Assembly: GCA_947594425.1 (NCBI GenBank)
Contig: CANQED010000003.1
Coordinates: forward strand, 62,001 to 126,000
DNA: 64,000 nt
Origin: an uncultured Ruminiclostridium sp.
GTDB taxonomy: Bacteria > Bacillota > Clostridia > Oscillospirales > Ruminococcaceae
Reading direction: 5' to 3'
The notes under the pieces are model-generated. The model did no database searches. It was not told the origin of the DNA and was given only the letters and a program-made list of their open reading frames with translations. The position numbers and the translations under genes were made by a program. This document shows, in pieces, positions 49,898 through 59,099 of the stretch (its first letter is position 1; every line of letters starts with the position of its first letter).

Positions 49898-50723
49898 CTC
49901 CGTATATTCTGCAATGCTCTTTATCGTGCTGCTCTTTGGCTCTGTATGTGCCGTTGCGCTTCATAAGCTCGTCAAAATTGACCTTATGCCCGTCAAAATC
50001 GGGACCGTCCACGCAGGCAAACTTTGTCTCGCCTCCGACGGTGACGCGGCAGCCTCCGCACATTCCCGTGCCGTCTATCATAATGGGGTTCAGCGACACG
50101 AGCGTCTTTATCCCGTAGGGTCTTGTTACCTCGCAGACAAATTTCATCATCGGCACGGGGCCTATCGCTACCGCGAGGTCGTACTGATTGCCCGCCTCGA
50201 TAAGGCTCTTCAGCTTGTCGGTGACAAAGCCCTTCTCGCCGTAGCTGCCGTCGTCGGTGGTGATGTATAAATTATCGCACACCTTGCTGAATTCTTCTTC
50301 AAGAATAACAATATCCTTGCTCCTAAAGCCCGCGATAACGTCTACCTTAGCGCCCGAGGTGTATAGCTGCTTTGCCGAGGGGTACGCTATTGCGCAGCCC
50401 ACACCGCCGCCGATAACGCATACTCTTTTCGCTCCCTCAAAGTCGGTCGCCTTTCCTAGCGGTCCGACAAAGTCCGCCAAGCTGTCGCCCTCTTTCATTT
50501 GAGAGAGCAGCATGGTAGTCTGCCCCACTATCTGAAATATTATTGTGACTGTGCCCTTTTCTCTGTCGCAGTCCGCAATGGTTAGCGGCATCCTCTCGCC
50601 GCGCTCGTCGACGCGCAGTATGATAAACTGTCCCGCCAGCGCTTTTTTAGCGATAAGCGGCGCGTCGATCTCCATTAGTACGACGGTATCGTTTAGCTGC
50701 CGCCTTTTCAGTATCTTGTACAT
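49881..50723 (-). CDS. nfnA: NfnA-like FAD/NAD-binding ferredoxin reductase subunit
   Basis: A 280-residue protein of the dihydroorotate dehydrogenase electron-transfer type. An FAD-binding barrel (about 1-95; RMPLTIADCD) precedes the NAD domain (VCVIGGGVGCAIAYPSAKQL). The C-terminal GTGMCGGCRVTVGGETKFAC binds a [2Fe-2S] cluster. NfnA and NfnB together couple NADH and ferredoxin oxidation to NADP+ reduction. I chose the ATG at 50723 after AAGGAAG; the longer frame adds a non-conserved extension. No pyrD neighbour is present, which argues against the PyrK role. Confidence 0.88.
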   Translation of the reverse strand: MYKILKRRQLNDTVVLMEIDAPLIAKKALAGQFIILRVDERGERMPLTIADCDREKGTVTIIFQIVGQTTMLLSQMKEGDSLADFVGPLGKATDFEGAKRVCVIGGGVGCAIAYPSAKQLYTSGAKVDVIAGFRSKDIVILEEEFSKVCDNLYITTDDGSYGEKGFVTDKLKSLIEAGNQYDLAVAIGPVPMMKFVCEVTRPYGIKTLVSLNPIMIDGTGMCGGCRVTVGGETKFACVDGPDFDGHKVNFDELMKRNGTYRAKEQHDKEHCRIYGGGANA

Positions 50724-50804
50724 CTCTTTCTTCCTTTCACGGATCTGAATACGGTCAAATTTGACCTGTCTTAACATATAGTATAGCAGATTTTCATAAA
50801 AAAA

Positions 50805-51902
50805 TCAATATGCCGACCGCTCTGCGTCGGCGGGAATAATTTCATCTATCCTGCCGCCGCCTATCACGGTATCGCCGTCATAAATGACCGCCGACTGCCC
50901 CTTAGTCAGCGCGCGCTGAGGCTCATCAAAGATTATCTTTATCGCGTCCTTTTCGGTCTGCACCGCGACGGCGGGCTGTTCCGTCTGGCGATAGCGTGCC
51001 TTTACCTTTACTCTTATGGGCGAGCTTATCTCGTCGGTCGAGATAAGATTTATATCCCGCGCGATAAGCCCCGCCGAGTACAGCCCGCTGTTATCGGACA
51101 GCGTGACGGTGTTGTCAAGTGCGTTTACGTCCCTTACATACAGCGGATGCCCCGCCGCCACGCCCAAGCCCCGCCGCTGACCGACGGTATAGCGGATTAT
51201 CCCCTTATGCCTGCCTATTACGTTGCCGCAGGTATCCAGCATATCCCCCTCGGGATAAGTTTTTCCTGTATATAAGGTGATAAAGTCCGCGTACTTGCCG
51301 TCGGGGACAAAGCATATATCCTGACTGTCCCGCTTTTTCGCGTTGACAAAGCCGTGCCGCTCTGCAACAGCCCTGACCTCGCTCTTAGTCATACCTCCGA
51401 GCGGGAAAACTACTTTTTTGAGCTGCTCGGGGGTAAGGTGGTATAAGACGTAGCTTTGATCCTTGGACAAGTCCGCCGCCTTTTTGAGCAGCATACGCCC
51501 GTTTTTATCGGGCTCTATGCGGGCATAATGCCCCGTGACGATACAGTCGCAGTCGAGCTCTCTTGCGCGCAAGAGCAGCTTGTCGAATTTTAAGTATCTG
51601 TTGCAGTCTATGCAGGGGTTGGGGGTCTGCCCGTTCTCGTAAGCTAAAATAAATCTTCCTATAACGTCCTGCTTAAAGCGGTCGGAGAAATTGAACACAT
51701 AGTACGGTATATCCATACTCATAGCGACCCGCCTCGCGTCCTCTACGTCCGCGAGCGAGCAGCAGCCGCTTTCCGCGCCGATATCCTCGCTGTCAAACAG
51801 CTTCATGGTAGCGCCTATGCAGTCATAGCCCTTTTCTTTCATCAATAACGCCGCGACCGAGGAGTCTACTCCCCCACTCATGGCGATAAGCGCCTTTTTC
51901 AT
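50805..51902 (-). CDS. mnmA: tRNA 2-thiouridine(34) synthase MnmA
   Basis: A 365-residue enzyme that thiolates U34 of tRNA-Lys, Glu and Gln. The ATP pyrophosphatase loop SGGVDSSVA is at residues 9-17, and the catalytic Cys lies in NGQTPNPCIDCN. A second active-site cysteine is in KRDSQDICFVPDGKY, and GQRRGLGV is conserved. It starts one base after nadA, so the two share a transcript. Confidence 0.97.
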   Translation of the reverse strand: MKKALIAMSGGVDSSVAALLMKEKGYDCIGATMKLFDSEDIGAESGCCSLADVEDARRVAMSMDIPYYVFNFSDRFKQDVIGRFILAYENGQTPNPCIDCNRYLKFDKLLLRARELDCDCIVTGHYARIEPDKNGRMLLKKAADLSKDQSYVLYHLTPEQLKKVVFPLGGMTKSEVRAVAERHGFVNAKKRDSQDICFVPDGKYADFITLYTGKTYPEGDMLDTCGNVIGRHKGIIRYTVGQRRGLGVAAGHPLYVRDVNALDNTVTLSDNSGLYSAGLIARDINLISTDEISSPIRVKVKARYRQTEQPAVAVQTEKDAIKIIFDEPQRALTKGQSAVIYDGDTVIGGGRIDEIIPADAERSAY

Positions 51903-51903
51903 A

Positions 51904-52818
51904 TCAGCCTAGCTCGAGCATGCGGTCTATGCACACCCGCGCCTTAGTCATTGTGTCCTCGCTCAGCGTTATCTCCTCGCCGCCCGTGCCCTTTATCGCA
52001 CGGTATACGTCAACAAGCGAGGTCGCTTTCATGTTGGGGCAGATAAGCTCTTTAGACAGCGGGTAAAATTTCTTGTCGGGGTACATATACGACAGGTGCT
52101 GCGCTATGGCGAGCTCGGTGCCTATGATAAACTCCGTATCCTCCGACGCCCCCGCATACTCCATTATCGCCGAGGTAGAGCCGACAAAGTCCGCGTTTTC
52201 GACGACCTCGGCTATACATTCGGGATGTACGAGCAGCTTTGCCTTGGGGTGGAGCGCCTTAGCGGCGTTTACGTCCTTTAAGGTAATGCGCGCGTGTATC
52301 GGACAGCCGCCGTGCAGCAACTTGATATTCTTCTCGGGGACTTGCTTTTGCACATATGCGCCGAGATTGCAGTCGGGTATAAACAGTATATTTTCATTGG
52401 GCAGAGCTCTTACTATCTTTACCGCGGAGGACGAGGTCACGCACACGTCGCACACGGTCTTAAGGTCGGTGGTGGTGTTTATATACGCGACAACGGTATA
52501 ATCGGGATATTTTTCCTTTATGCCGCTTATAAGCTCCTTATCCATCTGCTCCGCCATAGGGCAGCCCGCCACGGGATTTGCGAGCAATACTCTTTTGTAG
52601 GGAGAGAGCAGCTTTACGGTCTCCGCCATAAAGCGCACGCCGCACATAACCACGGTGGAATTGGGCGCGCTCTTTGCCTTTACGCTTAATTGAAAAGAGT
52701 CTCCCGTAAAGTCCGCTATCTCGACGATATCCCTCGTCTGATAGCTGTGCGCGAGCACGCACACGTCCTTTTCTTTTTTCAGTCGGAGTATCTCCTGCTG
52801 TAATTCATAAACGGTCAT
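51904..52818 (-). CDS. nadA: Quinolinate synthase
   Basis: A 304-residue [4Fe-4S] enzyme that condenses iminoaspartate with dihydroxyacetone phosphate to form quinolinate for NAD. Cysteine-containing stretches include VVMCGVRFMAETVK, DVCVTSSSAVKIVR and LICPNMKATSL. LVHPECIAEV and GTELAIAQHL are conserved. nadB and nadC, its usual neighbours, are not in this window. I chose the ATG at 52818 because AAAGGAGTGG precedes it; 17 extra residues upstream are not conserved in type. No NiaR/NadR operator was recognised. Confidence 0.95.
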   Translation of the reverse strand: MTVYELQQEILRLKKEKDVCVLAHSYQTRDIVEIADFTGDSFQLSVKAKSAPNSTVVMCGVRFMAETVKLLSPYKRVLLANPVAGCPMAEQMDKELISGIKEKYPDYTVVAYINTTTDLKTVCDVCVTSSSAVKIVRALPNENILFIPDCNLGAYVQKQVPEKNIKLLHGGCPIHARITLKDVNAAKALHPKAKLLVHPECIAEVVENADFVGSTSAIMEYAGASEDTEFIIGTELAIAQHLSYMYPDKKFYPLSKELICPNMKATSLVDVYRAIKGTGGEEITLSEDTMTKARVCIDRMLELG

Positions 52819-52840
52819 AATATCCACTCCTTTGCTAATA

Positions 52841-52869
52841 AATATATCACAAAATCCGCTTGTTGTCAA
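52841..52869 (-). promoter_or_regulatory. Promoter of the nadA-mnmA unit
   Basis: On the minus strand, TTGACA (52869-52864), a 17-base spacer and TATATT (52846-52841), about 25 bases upstream of nadA. Confidence 0.7.
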
Positions 52870-52897
52870 TCAAAAACCCGTTTAGATGTAAAAAAAT

Positions 52898-52919
52898 AAC
52901 CCCCGCAAAGCGGGGGGTC
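52898..52919 (-). terminator. Terminator of the cellulase/NPGTG mini-protein unit
   Basis: On the minus strand, ACCCCCCGC and GCGGGGGTT with a TTT loop, followed by ATTTTTTT. Confidence 0.85.
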
Positions 52920-52938
52920 ATTCGGGATAAATCATCGC

Positions 52939-53169
52939 TTACTGCTCGCCGTTATTATTCTTCTTGTTGCTTTTCTTAACCACAGCGATAACGATAGATA
53001 CAACGCCCGCCGCTACGAGCACTCCTCCCGCTATCACAACGGGGATCCACGGAACGTTAACGCCCGTGCCGGGATTGCTTTCGCCTACCGTTGCCTCGGC
53101 AAAGCAGGATATACCCATAAATACGCTGACGATAGCCGCGCAAAGTGCGCTGTAAATTTTCTTTAACAT
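52939..53169 (-). CDS. NPGTG mini surface protein (76 aa)
   Basis: A 76-residue protein made of little more than a signal peptide (MLKKIYSALCAAIVSVFMG), a mature segment of about ten residues, the NPGTG motif, a hydrophobic helix (WIPVVIAGGVLVAAGVV) and a basic tail. If processed by a sortase, the anchored product would be only a short peptide. It follows the GH5 cellulase gene by 33 bases and ends at a strong terminator. AAGGAAG precedes the ATG. Function unknown. Confidence 0.75.
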   Translation of the reverse strand: MLKKIYSALCAAIVSVFMGISCFAEATVGESNPGTGVNVPWIPVVIAGGVLVAAGVVSIVIAVVKKSNKKNNNGEQ

Positions 53170-53202
53170 AATAAAACTTCCTTTCTTTTAAAATTGCTTT
53201 AT

Positions 53203-54555
53203 TTATTCCGTCGGAGCCTCGGGCGCGTCGGTGTCCGATATGCCCTTAGTCACCGCGGATATTATCTCGGGCTGGGTCTGCTCGTAAGAGTAGCGGTCGA
53301 ATACGCCCATTCCGTTTACGCCGTTAAAGCCGTTGTCCCACAGAACGGTCACTATCCCGCGCTTTGCCGCCGCGTAATTGATATATTCCGTCCAATAGGC
53401 GCGATAGGTCGTATTGCGCTCGTCAAAAGAGGATTTATCCATAGTGCCGTACTCGCCGATTATGACGGGTATGCCCTTGGATATAAACTTATCCGACAGC
53501 TTGTCAAACTGCCCGTCAACATAGTCCTCGTCGCCCCAGGTGGTCTTTTTGTTCTGCCCTTTCAGCGCAATTCCCCACCTGATTATGCCTTTAGCCTTTT
53601 CGTTTATGGTAAAATCATAGGGGTCATAATAGTGCACCGATACCATAACTCTCCCCGCGTCGTCGGTGGGGACCTTAAAGGTCTCGTTCTCGGTGGTGGC
53701 GTTGATGTCGGTATTCCACCCCGGCACAAGCAAAAAGCGCTTAGCGTTATTTCCTCCCGCCGCGCGGACGGTATCGACAAATATCTGATTGTATACGTTG
53801 ATATTCTCGTACGCCTCGTTGTTTATCGCGCCGTATGTGCCGTCAAATTCTTCGTTCATAGACTCGAAAATAAGGTGGCAGTCGTAGTCCTTGAACCTCT
53901 CGGCTATCTGCTCCCATACCGCCTTATACTTTGCGGTTATCGCGTCCTGCTCATTTGCGTCCGCGTCGCAGAACAGCCAGCCGCCCGTTATCGTATGATA
54001 GCCGTCGCCGTGCATATTGATAATGGCGTACAGCCCGTTATTTACGCACATATCCACGACCTCGGCAACTCTGTCGAGCCACTCGGCGTCTACGGTGTTG
54101 TCCTCGCCTATCTTGCTGAGATAGGATACGGGTATGCGCACGGTCTTAAAGCCCGCCGCCTTTACCGCCTTGATAAGCTCCTCGGTTATCGTCGGATTGC
54201 CCCACGCGGTCTCGCTCGGCGTTCCGCCCGAATTAGCCTCAAGCTGGTTGCCGAGGTTCCAGCCCGGCATAAGCTCTTTAGCAAAGTCAAGCGGGGCTAT
54301 ATCGTCGGGTATCGGCTCAATATCGACCGGTTCGCTGCTCTCCTCGGAAGATGTATCGGCAGAACTGTCCACTGACGTATCTGCGGAGCTTTCCACAGCC
54401 GAGACGTCCGAATGTGTCGGCGAGGAGGTCTCTTCTGATACCGTCGCGCCGCTCGACGCGCTATCGGGCGTGCTCGACGTTCCGCCCGAGCAGGCTGTAA
54501 GGCTCGTAATAAGCATAACGCCGCTTATCAGCGCAGCTAAAATCTTTTTCTTCAT
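53203..54555 (-). CDS. GH5 family cellulase, lipoprotein
   Basis: A 450-residue extracellular endoglucanase-like enzyme. A lipobox LTACSGG anchors it, and a Ser/Thr/Asp-rich linker (about 25-78) precedes the catalytic barrel (about 80-440). The barrel has MPGWNLGNQLEA, KTVRIPVSYLS, the acid/base Glu in IFESMNEEFDG and the nucleophile Glu in VIIGEYGTMD. GWNLGN is typical of the GH5 cellulase group. I chose the ATG at 54555 because AAGGAG precedes it. It is co-transcribed with the NPGTG mini-protein. Confidence 0.92.
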   Translation of the reverse strand: MKKKILAALISGVMLITSLTACSGGTSSTPDSASSGATVSEETSSPTHSDVSAVESSADTSVDSSADTSSEESSEPVDIEPIPDDIAPLDFAKELMPGWNLGNQLEANSGGTPSETAWGNPTITEELIKAVKAAGFKTVRIPVSYLSKIGEDNTVDAEWLDRVAEVVDMCVNNGLYAIINMHGDGYHTITGGWLFCDADANEQDAITAKYKAVWEQIAERFKDYDCHLIFESMNEEFDGTYGAINNEAYENINVYNQIFVDTVRAAGGNNAKRFLLVPGWNTDINATTENETFKVPTDDAGRVMVSVHYYDPYDFTINEKAKGIIRWGIALKGQNKKTTWGDEDYVDGQFDKLSDKFISKGIPVIIGEYGTMDKSSFDERNTTYRAYWTEYINYAAAKRGIVTVLWDNGFNGVNGMGVFDRYSYEQTQPEIISAVTKGISDTDAPEAPTE

Positions 54556-54595
54556 AATTACTCCTTTCACATAAGCTTAAGAAATATGCAAGTAC

Positions 54596-54624
54596 ATTTT
54601 ATATGATTTTTACATAAATGTCAA
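54596..54624 (-). promoter_or_regulatory. Promoter of the GH5 cellulase unit
   Basis: On the minus strand, TTGACA (54624-54619), a 17-base spacer and TAAAAT (54601-54596), about 40 bases upstream of the cellulase gene and just past the valS stop. Confidence 0.75.
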
Positions 54625-54644
54625 GGCTTTTGTGCAAAAGCTGA

Positions 54645-57287
54645 TTATTTCATTTTATCTATAGATATTAGTATCTTCTCCATTTGCTCCTGCGCCTTTT
54701 TCAGCTTAGCGCGCTCGTTCTCTATCTGCGCGGCGGGCGCTTTAGCTAAAAATCCGGGGTTAGACAGCTTAGCGGAGAGGAAGTCTATATCCTTTTGCAC
54801 ACTGCTGCGCTCTTTTTCGAGGCGCGCGAGCTCCTTTTGCTTATCGACAAGCTCGCCGAGGGGGATAAATATCCTCGCGTCCGAGGTGACTACCGTCACG
54901 CTGTCCGCGCTTGCTTCCGCCTTTTCGGTTACGGTAAATTCTCCCGCCCCCGCAAGTGCCGCGAAAAACGGCGCGGCGCTGTTAAACAGCTCTTTGTCCT
55001 CGGTCTCTACAAGCATAGTGACCTTCTTTGAGGGCGGCACGTTCATCTCCGAGCGCTGTACCCTTATCGCCCCGATAGCGTCCACTATCTTGCCAAAGCT
55101 CTCCTGCTCGGCGGGATAATTTAACTTTTCGTCGTACTCCGGCCATGCCGAGATCATTATGCTCTTTTCGTTTCCCTCGCCGTCGGTCGGCATAGACTGC
55201 CATATTTCCTCGGTAATAAACGGCATAAACGGGTGCAGCAGCTTAAGTATCCCCTGCATAATGTACACTAGCACATTTTGCGCGGCTAGCGCCGTCGCCC
55301 CGCCCTGCGCTATCCTCGGCTTAGTAAGCTCGATGTACCAGTCGCAGTATATATCGCGGATAAAGTCACAAAGATTTTGCACCGCAACGCCGAGCTCGTA
55401 GCTCTCGAGGTTAGCGGTGACGGTCTTTACGGTGGCGTTGTACAGCGACAACACCCACTTGTCCTCTATCGGCAGCTCGTCGGGGAGCTTAGCGCCTGCC
55501 ATATCCTCGGGGAGATTTAATAGGATATACCTTGAGGCGTTCCACAGCTTGTTGGCAAAATTGCGGGAGTTGGTGACCTTGGTCTCCGTCCAGCGCATAT
55601 CGTTTCCGGGGGCGTTGCCCGTGACAAGAGTAAGCCTCAGCGCGTCCGCGCCGAACCTGTCTATGATGTCAAGCGGGTCTACGCCGTTTCCGAGCGACTT
55701 AGACATCTTTCTGCCCTGCTCGTCGCGGACAAGCCCGTGTATCAATACGTCGGAGAACGGTTTTTTGCCCGTATGCTCGAGCCCCGAGAATATCATACGC
55801 GATACCCAGAACGTGATTATGTCGTACCCCGTCACAAGCGTTGACGTGGGGTAAAAATATTCATAGTCGGCGGTCTTTTCGGGCCAGCCGAGGGTAGAAA
55901 ACGGCCACAGCGCCGAGCTGAACCACGTATCGAGCGTGTCCTCGTCCTGCAAGACAGCCGCCCCGCACTTAGGGCATTTGTCGATATGCTCGAGGGTTAT
56001 CTCGGTATGCCCGCATTCTTTATTCTGACAATAATACGCGGGTATGCGGTGTCCCCACCATATCTGACGCGATATGCACCAGTCGCGGATATTTTCCATC
56101 CAGTATAAATACCCGTTTTCAAATCTCTGCGGGATAAATCTAAGCTCGCCGCTCTTTACAACGTCGATAGCGGGTTGTGCGAGCTCTTTCATTTTAACGA
56201 ACCATTGCAGCGACGCGGTAGGCTCTACGGTAGTGCCGCAGCGCTGACAGGTGCCGACGTTGTGCTTATGCGGCTCGGTCTTTACGAGCAGCCCCGCCGC
56301 CTCGAGATCCGCGACCATAGCCTTGCGCGCCTCGTACCTGTCCATTCCCGCGTATTTTCCGCCCACGCCCTGCTTAATGGTCGCGTCGTCATTCATCATA
56401 TGGATAACGGGCAGGTCGTGCCGCTTTCCTACCTCAAAGTCGTTGGGGTCGTGTGCGGGGGTTATCTTTACTACGCCTGTACCGAATTCCATATCAACAT
56501 ACTCGTCCGCTATTATCGGTATCTCTCGGTCGGTCAGCGGCAGCTTTACGTACTTGCCGACTATATCCTTATATCTCTCGTCGTCGGGGTGAACGGCTAT
56601 CGCGCTGTCGCCGAGCAAGGTCTCGGGTCGCGTGGTCGCTATCTCGACTGCGCCCGTGCCGTCCGCGAGCGGATAATTTATATGCCAGAAAAAGCCGTCC
56701 TGCTCCTCGTACTCGGTCTCTATATCCGATATAGAGGTCTTACAGTTAGGACACCAGTTGATAATGCGCTCGCCGCGGTAAATGAGCCCCTTTTCGTATA
56801 GGTCGATAAATACCTTTTGCACCGCCTTAGAGCAGCCCTCGTCCATAGTAAAGCGGTCGCGGCTCCAGTCACAGGAGGTGCCCATTTTGCGCTGCTGCTC
56901 CTTTATGCGCCCGCCGTATTTGTCATTCCACGCCCACGCGCGCTCCATAAAGCCATCTCGCCCGAGGTCGTACTTAGTCACGCCCTCTTCTTTCATGGCA
57001 GAAACTATCTTAGCCTCGGTAGCAAGCGCGGCGTGATCCGTCCCCGGCAGCCACAGCGCGCAGTACCCCTGCATGCGCTTAAAGCGTATAAGTATATCCT
57101 GCAGCGTGCAGTCCAGCGCGTGCCCCATATGCAATTGCCCCGTGATATTAGGCGGGGGCATAACTATCGAGTACGGCTTTTTCTTGGGGTCGATGTCCGC
57201 GTAAAAGTAGTTGTTCTCCTCCCATTCGCGGTATATCCTGTCCTCAAAATCCTTTGGGGAATATGTTTTCGCAAGTTCCTTTTTCAT
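54645..57287 (-). CDS. valS: Valine-tRNA ligase
   Basis: An 880-residue class I synthetase of normal length. The HIGH motif appears as HMGH in PPPNITGQLHMGHALD, and KMSKS is present in GRKMSKSLGNG. An editing domain with TTRPETLLGDSAIAV and a C-terminal coiled-coil arm (about 810-880) complete it. It starts 17 bases after rqcH and is the last gene of the DUF1858-trmK-nif3-rqcH-valS unit. No T-box leader is present. Confidence 0.97.
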   Translation of the reverse strand: MKKELAKTYSPKDFEDRIYREWEENNYFYADIDPKKKPYSIVMPPPNITGQLHMGHALDCTLQDILIRFKRMQGYCALWLPGTDHAALATEAKIVSAMKEEGVTKYDLGRDGFMERAWAWNDKYGGRIKEQQRKMGTSCDWSRDRFTMDEGCSKAVQKVFIDLYEKGLIYRGERIINWCPNCKTSISDIETEYEEQDGFFWHINYPLADGTGAVEIATTRPETLLGDSAIAVHPDDERYKDIVGKYVKLPLTDREIPIIADEYVDMEFGTGVVKITPAHDPNDFEVGKRHDLPVIHMMNDDATIKQGVGGKYAGMDRYEARKAMVADLEAAGLLVKTEPHKHNVGTCQRCGTTVEPTASLQWFVKMKELAQPAIDVVKSGELRFIPQRFENGYLYWMENIRDWCISRQIWWGHRIPAYYCQNKECGHTEITLEHIDKCPKCGAAVLQDEDTLDTWFSSALWPFSTLGWPEKTADYEYFYPTSTLVTGYDIITFWVSRMIFSGLEHTGKKPFSDVLIHGLVRDEQGRKMSKSLGNGVDPLDIIDRFGADALRLTLVTGNAPGNDMRWTETKVTNSRNFANKLWNASRYILLNLPEDMAGAKLPDELPIEDKWVLSLYNATVKTVTANLESYELGVAVQNLCDFIRDIYCDWYIELTKPRIAQGGATALAAQNVLVYIMQGILKLLHPFMPFITEEIWQSMPTDGEGNEKSIMISAWPEYDEKLNYPAEQESFGKIVDAIGAIRVQRSEMNVPPSKKVTMLVETEDKELFNSAAPFFAALAGAGEFTVTEKAEASADSVTVVTSDARIFIPLGELVDKQKELARLEKERSSVQKDIDFLSAKLSNPGFLAKAPAAQIENERAKLKKAQEQMEKILISIDKMK

Positions 57288-57304
57288 ATGCTTATCTCCT
57301 GTCT

Positions 57305-59059
57305 TTAATGTTCCGTTTTATTAAATAATTCCTCGTCGGGGTCTGCAAGCAGGGTGCGGTTGTTGGTGAATATCACCTTTCCCGGCCGCGCGCCGCTCGG
57401 CTTTTTGACATATCTTACCCGCGTATAATCGACGGGTATCTTACTGCCGCCGCGCCCCTTAGAGCAGTACGCCGCGAGCCGCGCCGCCTGCGCTATCGCC
57501 GCGTCGGACACCTCGCCGCTTTGCGCCTTTATTATCACGTGCGACCCGGGTATGTCCTTGGTATGCAGCCACATATCGTCGCCCCTCGCCTCTTTAAGCG
57601 TAAGGCGGTCGTTTTGCAGGTTGTTTCTGCCGATATATACGTCGTACCCGTCGTCGGTGACAAAATGTATCGGCGGGCGGGGCTTAGGCAGGCCCTTTCT
57701 CGCCGCCGCGCCCTTGATATAGCCGTTTTGCCTGAGTTCCTCGCGTATCTCGGCTATCTCCGCGTCCGAGCAGGCTCTGCTCGCCGCGTCAAACACGCTC
57801 TCTATATAGTCGAGCTCCTTTTCACCCTCGGCGATTAGCTTGGTCAGCATTCTCTCGGCATTCTCCATTCGGCGGTACTGCGCATAATACTTCTGCGCGT
57901 TCTGCGAGGGAGACAATCGCGGGTCGAGCTCTACCGTCGTCATCTCGCCGCTGTAATAATTCTCGGCCGTAAGTGAGCTCTCGCCCTTATTCATCCTATA
58001 TATATTGGCGCTTATTATATCGCCGCAGACTCGAAATTCCTCCCGCTTAAGGCAGCCCTCAAGCTCTTGCCGCTGTACCGCTAACTTGCGGGATATTCTC
58101 TCGCAGGCGTTGAGCAGCATTTTGAGCAGTGCGGCGCTTTTTTGTCTGACGCGGTCGTTTTGCGCCTTAGAGCCGTAAAAGGTATCGAGCAGCCCGTTTG
58201 CACTGTCGGCGGGCGCGCTTATAATCTGAGTTCCGTACTGCTCTATCGGGATAAAGCAATAGTCCTTTAGCTCTCCTGACGGCGTTTTCAGCACGGTGTA
58301 CCCGCCGCCGCCTTGTATATATCCCCTCGCCTTTTTTATAAAGAACATCAGGCGGTCTTCTTTATCCTTATCGAGATCATCCGCCGCCGCGTCTGTATCC
58401 CTGCACGCATAGTGGCAGCATTCTCTCGCAAAAAGCGGGGACACGCCCTCAATGCGCTCTACTATCCGCCTTGACAGCCTTTGCCCCGATACGGATAGTT
58501 CTCGGTGCAGGTCCTCGGCGGTACAGGTCAATAGGCTAAGGCGAGAAGTATCCCTCGGCGGGGGCTCGTAGGTTATCCCCGGCATTATCCTGCGCACCGC
58601 GTCTATGTCGGTTATCCTGCGCAGGCTGTCTATCACGCGGTATTCTGCCCCGTCCTTTACAGTAAGTATTATATTGGCGTATCTTCCCATAAGCTCCGCG
58701 ACAAGCCTTAGCTGTACGGTATCGCCTATCTCGTTTACCGCCTCGAAATCAAAGCCCACCGTGCGGTCAAATCCGCTCTGCGATATGCCGATAAGCTTGC
58801 CTGCGCCGATATATTTGCGCATAAGCATACAAAACATCGGGGGCGCGGACGGGTTCTCGTCACGGCGGTCGGTAAGATATATCCCCGCGCGGTCGCTTGC
58901 CGCGCTGATAACGAGCCGCACCGTCTTTCCCATACACCTTATCGCGAGGATAAGCTCGTCGTGCGAGGGCTGGTATACCTTGTCCACTCTGCCGCCGACA
59001 AGCCCCGCCTCGTTTAGCTCTCTTACTATGCAATGCAAAAACGCTCCGTCGAGCGGCAT
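57305..59059 (-). CDS. rqcH: Ribosome quality-control factor RqcH (NFACT/FbpA-like)
   Basis: A 584-residue NFACT protein. An N-terminal NFACT-N domain (about 1-175) has FMC-type MFCMLMRKYI and ELMGRYANIILT. HhH/coiled-coil parts follow (about 200-430), and an NFACT-R domain (about 455-560) has DDMWLHTKDIPGSHVIIK and KKPSGARPGKV. In Bacillus, RqcH recruits tRNA-Ala to stalled 50S subunits to add alanine tails. The earlier fibronectin-binding name is misleading. The start at 59059 has no strong Shine-Dalgarno (AGGGATACC-like only). Confidence 0.93.
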   Translation of the reverse strand: MPLDGAFLHCIVRELNEAGLVGGRVDKVYQPSHDELILAIRCMGKTVRLVISAASDRAGIYLTDRRDENPSAPPMFCMLMRKYIGAGKLIGISQSGFDRTVGFDFEAVNEIGDTVQLRLVAELMGRYANIILTVKDGAEYRVIDSLRRITDIDAVRRIMPGITYEPPPRDTSRLSLLTCTAEDLHRELSVSGQRLSRRIVERIEGVSPLFARECCHYACRDTDAAADDLDKDKEDRLMFFIKKARGYIQGGGGYTVLKTPSGELKDYCFIPIEQYGTQIISAPADSANGLLDTFYGSKAQNDRVRQKSAALLKMLLNACERISRKLAVQRQELEGCLKREEFRVCGDIISANIYRMNKGESSLTAENYYSGEMTTVELDPRLSPSQNAQKYYAQYRRMENAERMLTKLIAEGEKELDYIESVFDAASRACSDAEIAEIREELRQNGYIKGAAARKGLPKPRPPIHFVTDDGYDVYIGRNNLQNDRLTLKEARGDDMWLHTKDIPGSHVIIKAQSGEVSDAAIAQAARLAAYCSKGRGGSKIPVDYTRVRYVKKPSGARPGKVIFTNNRTLLADPDEELFNKTEH

Positions 59060-59099
59060 AAGGTATCCCTCCCTTGCTTTTTATAAGCAATTGCTTTAC

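Noticed and set aside
49881-50723. PyrK (dihydroorotate dehydrogenase electron-transfer subunit)
   Set aside because: No pyrD or other pyrimidine genes are adjacent; the overlap with an NfnB-like gene decides.
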